Notes: a model not told the origin generated them from the sequence alone. DNA of 64,000 nucleotides from Bradyrhizobium nivariense (GCF_029846715.1 NZ_JARVWW010000023.1:62001-126000); one strand, 5' to 3'. Numbered from the stretch's first letter, positions 45,519 to 54,095 are shown. Numbers and translations: made by a program.

Positions 45519-45695
45519 ATGCAAACTCTCTCCCCACAGCACGTCAAGACAGAGGAAGCGCTCCGGCTCGGCGTGGAGTCGGGCTGGTACGCGATCAAGG
45601 TCAGCGGGACCTTTGTCTCGGGCCCGCACGATTCGGAAGCGGATTGCCGCCGCAAGATCGACGAGATTCATCCGCCGGTGAAGAAGAAGCGATGA
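45519..45695 (+). CDS. Small hypothetical protein, 58 aa (Bradyrhizobium-type)
   Basis: MQTLSPQHVKTEEALRLGVE followed by SGWYAIKVSGTFVSGPHDSE and ending HPPVKKKR. The beta-hairpin-like middle and basic tail match a set of short proteins common in Bradyrhizobium, from memory. An upstream ATG at 45489 gives a longer form; neither start has a strong ribosome site. Confidence 0.55.
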   Translation: MQTLSPQHVKTEEALRLGVESGWYAIKVSGTFVSGPHDSEADCRRKIDEIHPPVKKKR

Positions 45696-45713
45696 AGGCG
45701 CAGAGTCCGCCCG

Positions 45714-46226
45714 CTACGCCGTCTTGATACCCATCGCCTTCAACGCTTCCAGCATCTGCACCGGCGGCGCCATCTTGATCTGCGGCGCCTTGCCCGTTTC
45801 CAGCAGGCTCTTCAGTCCCGACAGGATTGCAGGCCAGCCGGTGCGGCCGCCGGAGAGGATGTCGTCGCTGAGCGGACGGTCGTGGCCTTCGCTCATCGTC
45901 AGCCGAACCGCCTCGCCGACCGGTTCGATCTCGTAGGTGACCAGGGTCGGTCCGAGTTTTTCGATCAGCCCGGGCCAGTTGACGTTGAAGGTGACCGAGA
46001 GCTTTCGCGGCGGATCGTAGGCGAGCACCTCGCCGCTGATGTGCAGGGCGCCATCGGGCGTGCGCACGATGAACGCGCCGCCAAGTCGCGGCTCGACCTC
46101 CACGGCATTGCCGAAGAAGTACTGCTTGCTGAACTCGGCCGAGGTCAGCGCCTCCCACACCTTGTCCGGCGTCGAGGCGATGTAAATCGTGTAGACGGTG
46201 AGCGGCTTGAATTGATCGAGGTTCAT
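45714..46226 (-). CDS. SRPBCC (AHSA1-like) domain protein
   Basis: 170 residues. It has the START/Bet v 1-like fold of the AHSA1 group: TVYTIYIASTPDKVWEALTS near the start, EVLAYDPPRKLSVTFNVNW in the middle and WPAILSGLKSLLETGKAP near the end. Its ATG overlaps the previous gene's stop by four bases. It is the third gene of the ArsR-SRPBCC-SRPBCC operon. Such operons are common; the SRPBCC protein may bind a hydrophobic ligand. Confidence 0.9.
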   Translation of the reverse strand: MNLDQFKPLTVYTIYIASTPDKVWEALTSAEFSKQYFFGNAVEVEPRLGGAFIVRTPDGALHISGEVLAYDPPRKLSVTFNVNWPGLIEKLGPTLVTYEIEPVGEAVRLTMSEGHDRPLSDDILSGGRTGWPAILSGLKSLLETGKAPQIKMAPPVQMLEALKAMGIKTA

Positions 46227-46693
46227 TTTGCATCGAATCCCTTGTTGAGGGCTGCGCGCGGAATGGCCAGCACTTTGCCGCTTTCCAGCAGGCTCTTGAG
46301 CCCGGACAGGATCGCCGGCCAGCCGTTGGAAACGGCGCCGAGATATTTGCCGCCTTCGACGAATCCGTCATGCAGCACCGTCAAACGGACGAGCGAGCCG
46401 AACGGCTCGAGCGTGAACACGACGCGCGATATCGGCTCACCGCGCAGCTCCTCGTATTTCTGGTGCTTAAAGCTGTAGGACAGCCGCCGCGGCGGATCGG
46501 CTTCGAGGATCTCGCCGGAATCGGTGGTCTCGCCCTCCAGCAGGAGCGCGAAGGGGGAGCCGACCTTCCAGTCCGAGCGGACCTCGGCGCCGAACCAGTA
46601 TTGCCTCGTGAATTCGCTCGACGTCAGCGCCTCCCACAGCTTCTCCGGAGTGGTCTCGATGTAGGTGACATAGACGAACTGCGGCTTACTCAT
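46223..46693 (-). CDS. SRPBCC (AHSA1-like) domain protein
   Basis: 156 residues: VYVTYIETTPEKLWEALTSS, GEILEADPPRRLSYSFKHQK and WPAILSGLKSLLESGKVLAI. It is a paralogue of the next gene, sharing the ILSGLKSLLE tail, so the pair arose by duplication. Its start overlaps the ArsR stop region by eight bases, giving coupled translation. Confidence 0.9.
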   Translation of the reverse strand: MSKPQFVYVTYIETTPEKLWEALTSSEFTRQYWFGAEVRSDWKVGSPFALLLEGETTDSGEILEADPPRRLSYSFKHQKYEELRGEPISRVVFTLEPFGSLVRLTVLHDGFVEGGKYLGAVSNGWPAILSGLKSLLESGKVLAIPRAALNKGFDAK

Positions 46694-47000
46694 CGCGCTT
46701 CTCCAACTGGCGTTTCAACTCGCTGAGCGCGGCGAGCTTGCCGCGCTCGAACTTCTTGATCCAGCGTTCGCCGATCTGATGGATCGGCACCGGATTGAGA
46801 TAGTGCAGCTTCTCGCGGCCATGCCTGATGGTTGTGACCAGATTGGCCTCTTCGAGGATGACAAGGTGCTTGGTCACGGCCTGGCGCGTCATCGCGAGGT
46901 CTTCGCAGAGTTCGTTCAGCGTCTGGCCGTTCCTGGCGTGAAGCCTGTCGAGCAGCGACCGTCGTGACGCATCGGCGAGCGCTTTGAAGACGTCATCCAT
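46686..47000 (-). CDS. ArsR family transcriptional regulator
   Basis: 104 residues from ATG 47000 (MDDVFKALADASRRSLLDRL). The winged helix reads LNELCEDLAMTRQAVTKHLV with the wing TTIRHGREKLHYLNPVPI. There is no classical metal-binding Cys motif; this is the type paired with SRPBCC genes. A consensus promoter sits so close upstream that the transcript should start at or next to the ATG, and an inverted repeat lies between its -35 and -10. It likely represses its own operon. Confidence 0.9.
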   Translation of the reverse strand: MDDVFKALADASRRSLLDRLHARNGQTLNELCEDLAMTRQAVTKHLVILEEANLVTTIRHGREKLHYLNPVPIHQIGERWIKKFERGKLAALSELKRQLEKRDE

Positions 47001-47007
47001 GGCGGGG

Positions 47008-47037
47008 ATAATAGGCAACCAAATAGTTGCATGTCAA
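47008..47037 (-). promoter_or_regulatory. Leaderless promoter with embedded operator for arsR-SRPBCC operon
   Basis: Minus strand: TTGACA (47032-47037), 18-base spacer, TATTAT (47008-47013), then seven bases to the ATG at 47000. The spacer contains GCAAC-N6-GTTGC (47015-47030), a palindrome suited to an ArsR dimer. No Shine-Dalgarno sequence fits between. Confidence 0.75.
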
Positions 47038-47116
47038 GATGGTGTCTTTGGCGCGCGAAAATGGCTGTGCTAGCCTTAAATCTCAGCCAACGCAGATTGG
47101 TTCCGGGAGGACTTTG

Positions 47117-48562
47117 ATGTTCCGTTGCGTCTTGACTGCTGCAGGTCTCGTCCTCTTCGCCTGCAGCATCGCGGCCCATGCGCAGAAGCAGACCATCGGC
47201 GCGCCGCCTGAAGCTTCCAACATGAAGCTGGTCGGCGCCAATGACCTTCAGGCGCGCAGCGCCTATCAGCCGACCATCCATCACCAGGGCGACCGCTGGA
47301 TCGCCTATATCGGCCATCACGGCGGCACCGACGATATGCCCGCTCCCGTCAATCCGATGACCGGGCAGGCCGAACCGAACGGCACCTCGATCGTCGACGT
47401 CACCGATCCCGCGCGCCCGAAATATTTGCGGCACCTGCCGGGGCAGGAGGGCAAGTATGAATCCGGTGGCGCGCAGATGGTGCGCGTTTGCGACGGCAAG
47501 TCGTTGCCGAAGGGCGATCCCAACGTCGTCTACATGCTGCGCACCTTCGGCAGCGAGGCGCATGAGATCTGGAACGTCGCCGATCCCGCAAGCCCGGTGC
47601 TCGTCACGCGCATTGACGGTCTGAAGGACACGCACAAGAGCTGGTGGGAGTGCGACACCGGCATTGCCTTCCTCGTCTCGGGCGCGCCGGACTGGCGCAC
47701 GCGGCGCATGACGCAGGTCTATGACCTCAGCGATCCCGCGCATCCGCAGAAGATCAGGGATTTTGGCCTGCCCGGTCAGGAGCCCGGTTCGACCGGCGCG
47801 GTGCCGACCGAATTGCACGGCCCGATCTCGACGGGGCCGCAGGGCAATCGCGTCTATTTCGGCTACGGCACCAACAAGGGCGGCATCCTGCAGATCGTCG
47901 ATCGCGACAAGCTCCTGAACGGGCCAAAGGAGCCGACGCCGGACAATCTGCGCTATCCCGAGATTTCGCGCATGCCGATGTCCGCCTTCAACGGCGCGCA
48001 CACCACGTTTCCGATGCTCGACATGCCGGTCGCGGAATTTGCCGAGGACAAGGACGGCAAGACCCGCGACATCGTCATGATCGTGGACGAGGCGATTTTG
48101 AACGAATGCGGCGAGGCGCGGCAGATGGTGTGGTTTGCCGACGTCACCACCGAGGCGCGGCCGATGATGATCTCGAGCTACACCGTGCCAGAGGCGAGCG
48201 GACAGTTCTGCCAGCGCGGCGGGCGCTTCGGCTCGCATTCGGCGAACGAGAGCATGGCGCCGGTCTATTACAAGAAGATGGCCTTCATCGCCTTCTTCAA
48301 TGCCGGCGTGCGCGCGCTCGACATCCGCGATCCCTATCATCCCAAGGAAGTCGGTCACTTCATTCCGTCGATCACCAGCGCGACCGACAAGCGCTGCATC
48401 CCGATCGAGGGCGGCGAACGCTGCAAGGTCGCGATCCAGACCAACAATGTCGAGACCGACGACCGTGGCTACGTCTACATCGTCGATCGCGCCAATACCG
48501 GCCTGCACATTCTCGAACTGACCGGACCCGCGCGCGCCGTCGCCGGCCTGCCGAAGACCTGA
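47117..48562 (+). CDS. Exported LVIVD-repeat (beta-propeller-like) protein
   Basis: 481 residues from MFRCVLTAAGLVLFACSIAA, a signal peptide ending before QKQTIGAPP; GGGAGG precedes the ATG. Repeated segments of the type TSIVDVTDPARPKYLRHL, EIWNVADPASPVLVTRI, TQVYDLSDPAHPQKIRDF and RALDIRDPYHPKEVGHF are LVIVD repeats that form propeller blades. Probably periplasmic or cell-surface. Several His and Asp residues suggest metal binding, but no enzyme activity can be named. The next gene starts two bases after its stop. Confidence 0.85.
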   Translation: MFRCVLTAAGLVLFACSIAAHAQKQTIGAPPEASNMKLVGANDLQARSAYQPTIHHQGDRWIAYIGHHGGTDDMPAPVNPMTGQAEPNGTSIVDVTDPARPKYLRHLPGQEGKYESGGAQMVRVCDGKSLPKGDPNVVYMLRTFGSEAHEIWNVADPASPVLVTRIDGLKDTHKSWWECDTGIAFLVSGAPDWRTRRMTQVYDLSDPAHPQKIRDFGLPGQEPGSTGAVPTELHGPISTGPQGNRVYFGYGTNKGGILQIVDRDKLLNGPKEPTPDNLRYPEISRMPMSAFNGAHTTFPMLDMPVAEFAEDKDGKTRDIVMIVDEAILNECGEARQMVWFADVTTEARPMMISSYTVPEASGQFCQRGGRFGSHSANESMAPVYYKKMAFIAFFNAGVRALDIRDPYHPKEVGHFIPSITSATDKRCIPIEGGERCKVAIQTNNVETDDRGYVYIVDRANTGLHILELTGPARAVAGLPKT

Positions 48563-48564
48563 CG

Positions 48565-49107
48565 ATGCGACGGGGGGCGGCGATAGCGGCGGTGGCGATT
48601 GCGCTCGGCGTGTCCGGTGTCGGGGCCTATCAGCTTGCGCCGGCACCGGCGGAAGAGACCGCGCGCTGGCGCGAGATCGCCTGGCCGTTCCCGCGCGACG
48701 GCTGGCCCGCCGGGCGCGCGTTCCGCTGCGACGGCGCCTGCGCCGGCGCCGAGCTGTACGTGCGCGCCAAGCGCGGCTTCTGCAATTGCGACCGCGGTGT
48801 TGCCGACGACGATGAGGTGGATCGTGTTGCCGATATCGATCTGATCAGCCCGCGCTTTGCGGCGACGACGCCGGGTCAGGAAGTGGGCATCGGAGCGATG
48901 CGCGGCCGCGCCAGGCGCTATGATCTCGACATGTCCGACGGCGCTCGTCATGCCGCGATCGGCATCGCCGTCTCACGCCGTTGCGACCTCTTCGTTGCGA
49001 CGGCGCAGGGGCGCGGGGAAGCAGGCGTGGTGCAGCGCGCGGTACGCGCGTTCCTGGAGACGCCGGAGATGAAGACGTGGGTGACCGCGGTGCTGGACGG
49101 AAAGTGA
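48565..49107 (+). CDS. Exported hypothetical protein
   Basis: 180 residues with an N-terminal signal or anchor (MRRGAAIAAVAIALGVSGVG). It contains a cysteine cluster (FRCDGACAGAELYVRAKRGF then CNCDRGVADDDEVDRV). Later RRCDLFVATAQGRG adds another Cys. The start codon is two bases after the LVIVD stop, so both are exported together and may act as partners at the cell envelope. No family recognised. Confidence 0.7.
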   Translation: MRRGAAIAAVAIALGVSGVGAYQLAPAPAEETARWREIAWPFPRDGWPAGRAFRCDGACAGAELYVRAKRGFCNCDRGVADDDEVDRVADIDLISPRFAATTPGQEVGIGAMRGRARRYDLDMSDGARHAAIGIAVSRRCDLFVATAQGRGEAGVVQRAVRAFLETPEMKTWVTAVLDGK

Positions 49108-49152
49108 GTGCCATGCATTAATGCCCCAAACCGCCCTCAGCGAGTCCTCCCC

Positions 49153-49773
49153 ATGATGTCCATGCAAGCCTATCTCGCCTTCGTCGCCGCCTGCATTGCG
49201 CTGGCGCTGCTGCCGGGTCCGATCGTCACCCTCGTCATCGCCAACGGCCTGCGCCACGGCACGCGCGCGGCGCTGACCAATGTCGCCGGTGCGCAAGTAG
49301 GCCTCGCCATCGTCATCGGCATCGTCGCAGTCGGCCTGACCTCGCTGATGGCGACGATGGGCTACTGGTTCGACTGGGTGCGCTTTGCCGGCGCCGCCTA
49401 TCTGGTCTGGCTCGGCGTCAAGCTGATCTGGGCGCCGGTCGAGGGCGTCAAGGTCGACCAGCCGCCGGCGCCGCCGCGCGGCGGGTTCTTCCTGCAAGGT
49501 TTCCTGGTGCTGCTGTCGAACCCGAAGGTGCTGATCTTCTTCGGCGCTTTCATTCCGCAGTTCATGGACATGAACCGCGACCACTTCCCGCAGGTCGCGC
49601 TGCTGGGGGCGACCTTCATGGTCACCGCGGCGATGACGGACGCGCTCTACGCCATCGCGGCCGGGCGCGCCCGAAAATTCTTCTCGGCCCGCCGCACGCG
49701 GCTGATGTCGCGCATCTCCGGCGGCTTCATGATCGGCGGCGGCATCTGGCTGGCGCTGACCAGGGCAAAATAA
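49153..49773 (+). CDS. LysE/RhtB family amino-acid exporter
   Basis: 206 residues with six hydrophobic helices. Signature: ALALLPGPIVTLVIANGLRHG and GAAYLVWLGVKLIWAP, later LSNPKVLIFFGAFIPQFMD. ATG 49153 is chosen; an earlier in-frame ATG at 49108 is less likely. Members export basic amino acids, homoserine or threonine; the substrate here is not known. It has no adjacent LysR/LysG-type regulator. Confidence 0.9.
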   Translation: MMSMQAYLAFVAACIALALLPGPIVTLVIANGLRHGTRAALTNVAGAQVGLAIVIGIVAVGLTSLMATMGYWFDWVRFAGAAYLVWLGVKLIWAPVEGVKVDQPPAPPRGGFFLQGFLVLLSNPKVLIFFGAFIPQFMDMNRDHFPQVALLGATFMVTAAMTDALYAIAAGRARKFFSARRTRLMSRISGGFMIGGGIWLALTRAK

Positions 49774-49849
49774 CCTCCATCGGCCGGTTGGCCTTGAACC
49801 CTTCGCGGCGGCGATGCGTCCAATCGGGCATTGCCGCTGACGAAGGAAT

Positions 49850-50833
49850 TTGGCCCTGCCCGACCTGCCCTGGTTCGTCTATGCGATGCTGCTCGCACCG
49901 CTCGGACTCCTCCTGATCGCCGCAATCGTCAAGACCTGGCAGGTGCGCGAGGCGCGCAACTGGCCGCAAGCACCGGGCAAGGTCGTCACCTCGGTTGCCG
50001 AGTCGCGCGAGGTCAGGGTCCCCGACCAAGACCGCGAGGAAGGCTATCGCCTCGAGAAACGCAATTTCGCGAACGTGACTTACGAATATGGTGGGCGGCA
50101 GCAAGCTCCGCTGTAACCGCATCTCGATCGGCGAGGACCTCGGCAATTTCCAGGTCGCCGAGCAGCTCGCGAAATATCCCGCCGGCAGCATCGTCACCGT
50201 CTATTACAATCCGCGCCATTCCGATCAGGCCGTGCTGGAGCGCGCCTGCCCAAAGGGCTGTGGGGCTGCCTCGGCATCGGCACGGGGATCGTCCTCGCCA
50301 TCGTGTTCGGCTCGGCCTTCGGCCTCAACCAGAGTTACGCCTACCTCGCGGATCACGTCGCCCGGCCCGATCTCGCGGGCCTCGTCGTCGGCTTCGGCGC
50401 GTTCGGCCTCGTCATCGCGCTGATGGGATATGCGGTGCGACGGCAGGCGTCGATGGCGACGCGCTGGCCGGTCGTGCAGGGCACGATCAAGCTGTCGGGA
50501 ATCGAGCAATATCACGAGGCCAGCGAGCCTAGCGAGCGCCGCGGTACCGAGATGTTCGGCAAGCGCGTGACCTACACCTATCGCTATCAGAACGTCAGCT
50601 ACACCAATGAATGCGCGCGCGTCGCGGCCGGGACGCCGTCGGGGTCCGATGAGATGTTGAAGAAGCTGATGTCGCGCTACCGGGACGGCGCGACCGTCGA
50701 GGTGCGTGTCAATCCCGACAATCCGGCCGAGGCAACGCTCGATGCAAACGGCGCCGGCCGCATCGCCTGGCTGCTGTGGGGCATCGCTGCCATCTTCGCC
50801 GCGCTCGCGCTGTTCGTCGCGACGCGGGGCTAA
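49850..50833 (+). pseudogene. DUF3592-type membrane protein disrupted by two frameshifts
   Basis: Frame 2 starts at a TTG (MALPDLPWFVYAMLLAPLGL) and runs to VTYEY before leaving the family pattern near 50090. The next section, GSKLRCNRISIGEDLGNFQV to VLERACPKG, is in frame 3, and after about 50255 the protein is again in frame 2 (GLWGCLGIGTGIVLAIVFGS to the stop at 50833). Together they rebuild one DUF3592-like membrane protein with duplicated extracytoplasmic modules. The two shifts compensate each other. It is either a pseudogene or the result of two assembly indels. Confidence 0.75.
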
Positions 50834-51636
50834 TCGACCAGCCGCTCCGCCCTCAATTCCACCTCGATCTCCGCAAAAATCCGCGCCAGCCGCTCGGCCC
50901 ATTGTTGCTGGCCGGACTGGTCGGCAATGAGATCCTGGCGGATCTCGATGCCGGTGTTGACGAGACCGCGGGCCTCGCCATGCACGGGGATGGTGTAGTC
51001 GGTGAGGTCGTTCACCGCATAGGGTTCGTTGTCGCCGACGACGAGATCGCTCTCGCTGCGCAGGTGCTTGAGCAGCAGCTGCGGCAGCACGGTGTCGCGG
51101 TTGTACAGCGCGCCGATGTGCCAGGGCCGGGCGCCCCCGGCATAGACCGGCGTAAAACTGTGCAGCGACACCAGCACGGTCGGCCGCTTGTCGTGCAGGC
51201 GGCGGTCGATCGCGGCATCGATACGGTGATGATAGGGCTCGAAGATCTCGCGGCGCCTTGCGGCGCGCTCGCCCTCGGAGATGCCCTCGTTGCGCGGGAT
51301 TGCCGTTGCCTCGGAAATGACGGGGATCGAGCTCACGGCGGCTGGCGGGCGGTTGCAATCGATCACGAGCCGCGAATAGCGCTGCACGATCAGATGCGCA
51401 TCCAGCATCTCTGCCAGCCGGTCGGCGACACCGGCAATGCCGATGTCCCAGGCGATATGCCGCGTCAGCTCGCTTTCGGCGACGCCGAGATCGCCGAGCG
51501 CGCGCGGCAGGATCCGTCCGTAGTGATCCGAAGTGAGCAAAAAAGGCGATGTCGCTTGCGCATTCACCTCATGCACCGGGGGACTGTCACCCTCGCCGAG
51601 GAGTTGATCGGTCGCCTCGATTGTGTCTAAAGCCAT
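50830..51636 (-). CDS. N-formylglutamate amidohydrolase family protein
   Basis: 268 residues. Conserved zinc-site and core regions are present: LLTSDHYGRILPRALG, the RLVIDCNRPPAA stretch, FEPYHHRIDAAIDRRL and VLVSLHSFTPVYAGG. It is related to HutG, the last enzyme of one histidine-degradation route, but there are no other hut genes nearby, so another N-formyl or N-acyl amino acid may be the substrate. Its stop codon overlaps that of the DUF3592 pseudogene by four bases. Confidence 0.88.
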   Translation of the reverse strand: MALDTIEATDQLLGEGDSPPVHEVNAQATSPFLLTSDHYGRILPRALGDLGVAESELTRHIAWDIGIAGVADRLAEMLDAHLIVQRYSRLVIDCNRPPAAVSSIPVISEATAIPRNEGISEGERAARRREIFEPYHHRIDAAIDRRLHDKRPTVLVSLHSFTPVYAGGARPWHIGALYNRDTVLPQLLLKHLRSESDLVVGDNEPYAVNDLTDYTIPVHGEARGLVNTGIEIRQDLIADQSGQQQWAERLARIFAEIEVELRAERLVD

Positions 51637-51728
51637 CCTGATTGCCTAATGAAAAAGCAGTCACCCCAAACAATCGGGCGGGAATCGCTATAGATTGGTC
51701 CGCCCAACATCACCATGATTACCTGACG

Positions 51729-52640
51729 ATGCCGCTGCTGACGATTCACCACAAGACCGAATATCGCTACAACCGCCCGGTGGCGTTCGGCGAGCACAGA
51801 ATCATGCTGCGGCCGCGCGACGGGCACGATCTGCGCGTGCTCGACTCTCAACTCGAGATCTCGCCGGAGCCGATGTCGCTGCGCTGGATCCACGACGTGT
51901 TCGGCAATTCGGTCGCGATCGCTGATTTCGACGAGCGCGCGGACGCGCTGATCTTCGACTGGCACGTCACCGTCGAGCACAATCCGGTCGAGGAGTTCGC
52001 GCTGACGCCGGACGACCCGGCCTATTTCTATCCGTTCGTCTATGACGACGAGGAGTTTCCCGACCTCGTCCAGTACATCACGCCGCAATATACCGATGCC
52101 GACGGCGAGATCGCTGAATGGGCTCGCGGCTTTCTCGACGAGGACGCGCCGACGCCGACCTTCAAGATTCTCAGCGGCATGACCCACGGCATCCGCGAGC
52201 GGTTCAAGTACCGCAAGCGCCACGAGCTGGGCACGCAGCATCCGCTCGACACCTTGCAGTCCGGTACCGGAACCTGTCGCGACTACGCGCTGTTCATGAT
52301 CGAGGCGTTGCGCCAGCTCGGCATCGCCGCACGCTTCGTCTCCGGCTACATCTTCGTGCCCGAAAGCATCGCGCAGCGCCATGTCGGCGGCGGCTCGACG
52401 CATGCCTGGGTGCAGGTCTATCTGCCGACCGCGGGCTGGATCGAGTTCGATCCGACCAACGGCATCGTCGGCACCCGGGACCTCATCCGTGTTGCGGTCG
52501 CCCGCGATCCGCGCCAGGCGATCCCGCTGCACGGCGTCTATATCGGCCCTGCGGGCGCGTTCGACGTCATGGACGTGACCATCAGGGTGGTCTCGGACGA
52601 GCAACGCAGCGGCGAGGAGCTGGAGGCGGAGGTTTCGTAG
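51729..52640 (+). CDS. Transglutaminase-like cysteine peptidase family protein
   Basis: 303 residues starting MPLLTIHHKTEYRYNRPVAF, with an N-terminal bacterial transglutaminase-like beta domain (HRIMLRPRDGHDLRVLDS). The complete triad motifs are seen: GTGTCRDYALFMIEALRQLG (Cys), GGGSTHAWVQVYLPTAGWIE (His) and EFDPTNGIVGTRDLIRV (Asp). It resembles proteins encoded beside circularly permuted ATP-grasp genes, but none is present here. A second family member is at 44308. Confidence 0.9.
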   Translation: MPLLTIHHKTEYRYNRPVAFGEHRIMLRPRDGHDLRVLDSQLEISPEPMSLRWIHDVFGNSVAIADFDERADALIFDWHVTVEHNPVEEFALTPDDPAYFYPFVYDDEEFPDLVQYITPQYTDADGEIAEWARGFLDEDAPTPTFKILSGMTHGIRERFKYRKRHELGTQHPLDTLQSGTGTCRDYALFMIEALRQLGIAARFVSGYIFVPESIAQRHVGGGSTHAWVQVYLPTAGWIEFDPTNGIVGTRDLIRVAVARDPRQAIPLHGVYIGPAGAFDVMDVTIRVVSDEQRSGEELEAEVS

Positions 52641-52649
52641 ACGTTCACC

Positions 52650-52804
52650 GTCGTCGTCCTGGCGAAAGCCAGGACCCATTACCCCGACTGTCAGTGTGGT
52701 GCGACGCTGTAGCCATCGAGTTGCCCGTTCCCATGTTCGGTGGCTATGGGTCCTGGCTTTCGCCGGCTTTCGCCGGCTTTCGCCGGCTTTCGCCAGGACG
52801 ACAC
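52650..52804. repeat. Palindromic repeat with expanded 10-bp minisatellite
   Basis: The left arm CGTCGTCCTGGCGAAAGCCA and the right arm GGGTCCTGGCTTTCGCC...AGGACGACA are inverted. In the right arm GGCTTTCGCC is repeated four times in tandem (52755-52794), where one copy would complete the palindrome. A repeat-expansion event inside a dispersed element. Confidence 0.88.
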
Positions 52805-52854
52805 TGGAATGTGCAGCGCTGTCGCTCCGCATAATTCGCAGCTATAGAGCCCCC

Positions 52855-53253
52855 ATGACCTCCGATCGTCTTTTCGTTTACGGCACGCTGATGCGCGGCT
52901 TCGACCATCCGATGGCGCGGCTGCTTGCGGGCCACGCGGATTTCCTGGGTGAAGCGACCTGCCGCGGCCGGCTCGTCCTGGTGAAGCATTATCCGGGCCT
53001 GTTGTTGTCGGATGCGGCCGCGGACATCGTTCACGGCGAGCTCTTTCGCCTTCACGTGCCCGATGAGCTCTTGCGCGAGCTCGACATGTACGAGGCCTGC
53101 GGCGAGGGCTTTCCGGAGCCCACCGAATATCTGCGCAAGGTGGTCGACGTAACAGGCGCGGACGGCGCGACTGCACCGGCCTGGACCTACATCTACAACT
53201 GGCCCGTCACCGATCTGCCGCGCATCGAGACCGGCCGCTTTCTCGATCACTAA
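52855..53253 (+). CDS. Gamma-glutamylcyclotransferase-like (AIG2/GGCT) protein
   Basis: 132 residues. It has RLFVYGTLMRGFDHPMARLL, the YGTL substrate-binding loop, and LRELDMYEACGEGFPEPTEY with the conserved acidic residue, followed by YLRKVVDV and AWTYIYN. The family cleaves gamma-glutamyl compounds to 5-oxoproline, though many members have other roles. Its ATG has no strong ribosome site. Confidence 0.85.
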   Translation: MTSDRLFVYGTLMRGFDHPMARLLAGHADFLGEATCRGRLVLVKHYPGLLLSDAAADIVHGELFRLHVPDELLRELDMYEACGEGFPEPTEYLRKVVDVTGADGATAPAWTYIYNWPVTDLPRIETGRFLDH

Positions 53254-53270
53254 AGTGCGGCTGCGGACTT

Positions 53271-53431
53271 GACCTCGCCCCGCTTGCGGGGAGAGGTCGG
53301 ATCGCTCTTGCGATCCGGGTGAGGGGGGTACAGATCGATTGGCAGACTCACCCGTGGAGAGAGGCCCCTCACCCCAACCCTCCCAGCGCGAGCGAAGCTC
53401 GTCGCGGCCCCGTATGAACGGGGCGAGGGAG
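53271..53431. repeat. Palindromic intergenic repeat (CTCGCCCCGC family)
   Basis: Begins GACCTCGCCCCGCTTGCGGG and ends CGTATGAACGGGGCGAGGGA, with GGGTGAGGGGG and CCCCTCACCCCAACCCTCCC inverted inside. Related to the repeat at 23476-23612. Confidence 0.75.
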
Positions 53432-53462
53432 CGCAGCTTCGTCGTCGCCGGCAGCGCGATCA

Positions 53463-54026
53463 CTAGGCCGACAGCACTTCCTTGACGACGCGCACGTCGA
53501 CCTCGTGCTCGACATAGGTCCATTCCTCGGTTCGCCTGAGGATCTCGACCAGCTCGTCGAACAGCGAGGCGTGCGCGGGCGTGAACTCGAACCAGGTCAG
53601 GAAGTCGAAGGGCCCGCCGAGGTCGCGGCAATGATAGAGCTGCCGCGCAATCGCAGGCAGGAAGCGCAGGCTGCTCGCGATATGGTGCGATTTGTCTTCA
53701 AAGATCCTGCGGCGCTCTTCCTGGGTCAGCTCCCACCAGGCTTGCGACTTGCGGATCGGGATCAGCGCCGCGCTGGTTGCTTCCAGCCGGCCGAGGCCGG
53801 CCTGCACGGAAGTGAGCTGCTGCTTCTCGGTGCGCTCGGTGTAGCGCAGCGTGCTCGCGACGCCGACCAGCCGCCAGGCATTGCGCGAGGGCACCAGTGG
53901 CAACGAGATGGCCTCGCTGTCGGTGACCGACAGCGCCGGCATGAAGGGCAGGGGTTCGCCCGTCACGGGCGAAATCGAGGTGATGCGCCACCCCCCGGTC
54001 TGGCCGCCTCGGAAGGTCCTGAACAT
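53463..54026 (-). CDS. cld: Chlorite dismutase family heme protein (N-terminus frameshifted)
   Basis: 187 residues in the open frame, the size of the short dimeric Clds. The heme region is visible: KSHHIASSLRFLPAIARQLY with a His and, 13 residues later, an Arg in the spacing of the proximal His and distal Arg, then HCRDLGGPFDFLTWFEFTP. The N-terminal start MFRTFRGGQTGGWRI lacks the usual first strand. The missing residues, MTEALNPTRFHASIGHV, are encoded just upstream in another frame from ATG 54072. So the gene has a frameshift near 54025, or starts internally. The family decomposes chlorite to chloride and oxygen; in soil bacteria its natural role is debated. Confidence 0.85.
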   Translation of the reverse strand: MFRTFRGGQTGGWRITSISPVTGEPLPFMPALSVTDSEAISLPLVPSRNAWRLVGVASTLRYTERTEKQQLTSVQAGLGRLEATSAALIPIRKSQAWWELTQEERRRIFEDKSHHIASSLRFLPAIARQLYHCRDLGGPFDFLTWFEFTPAHASLFDELVEILRRTEEWTYVEHEVDVRVVKEVLSA

Positions 54027-54095
54027 GGCCTATGGAAGCGTGGAACCGGGTCGGGTTCAAGGCCTCTGTCATTAGCTCTACGGGATTTGCCCGGA

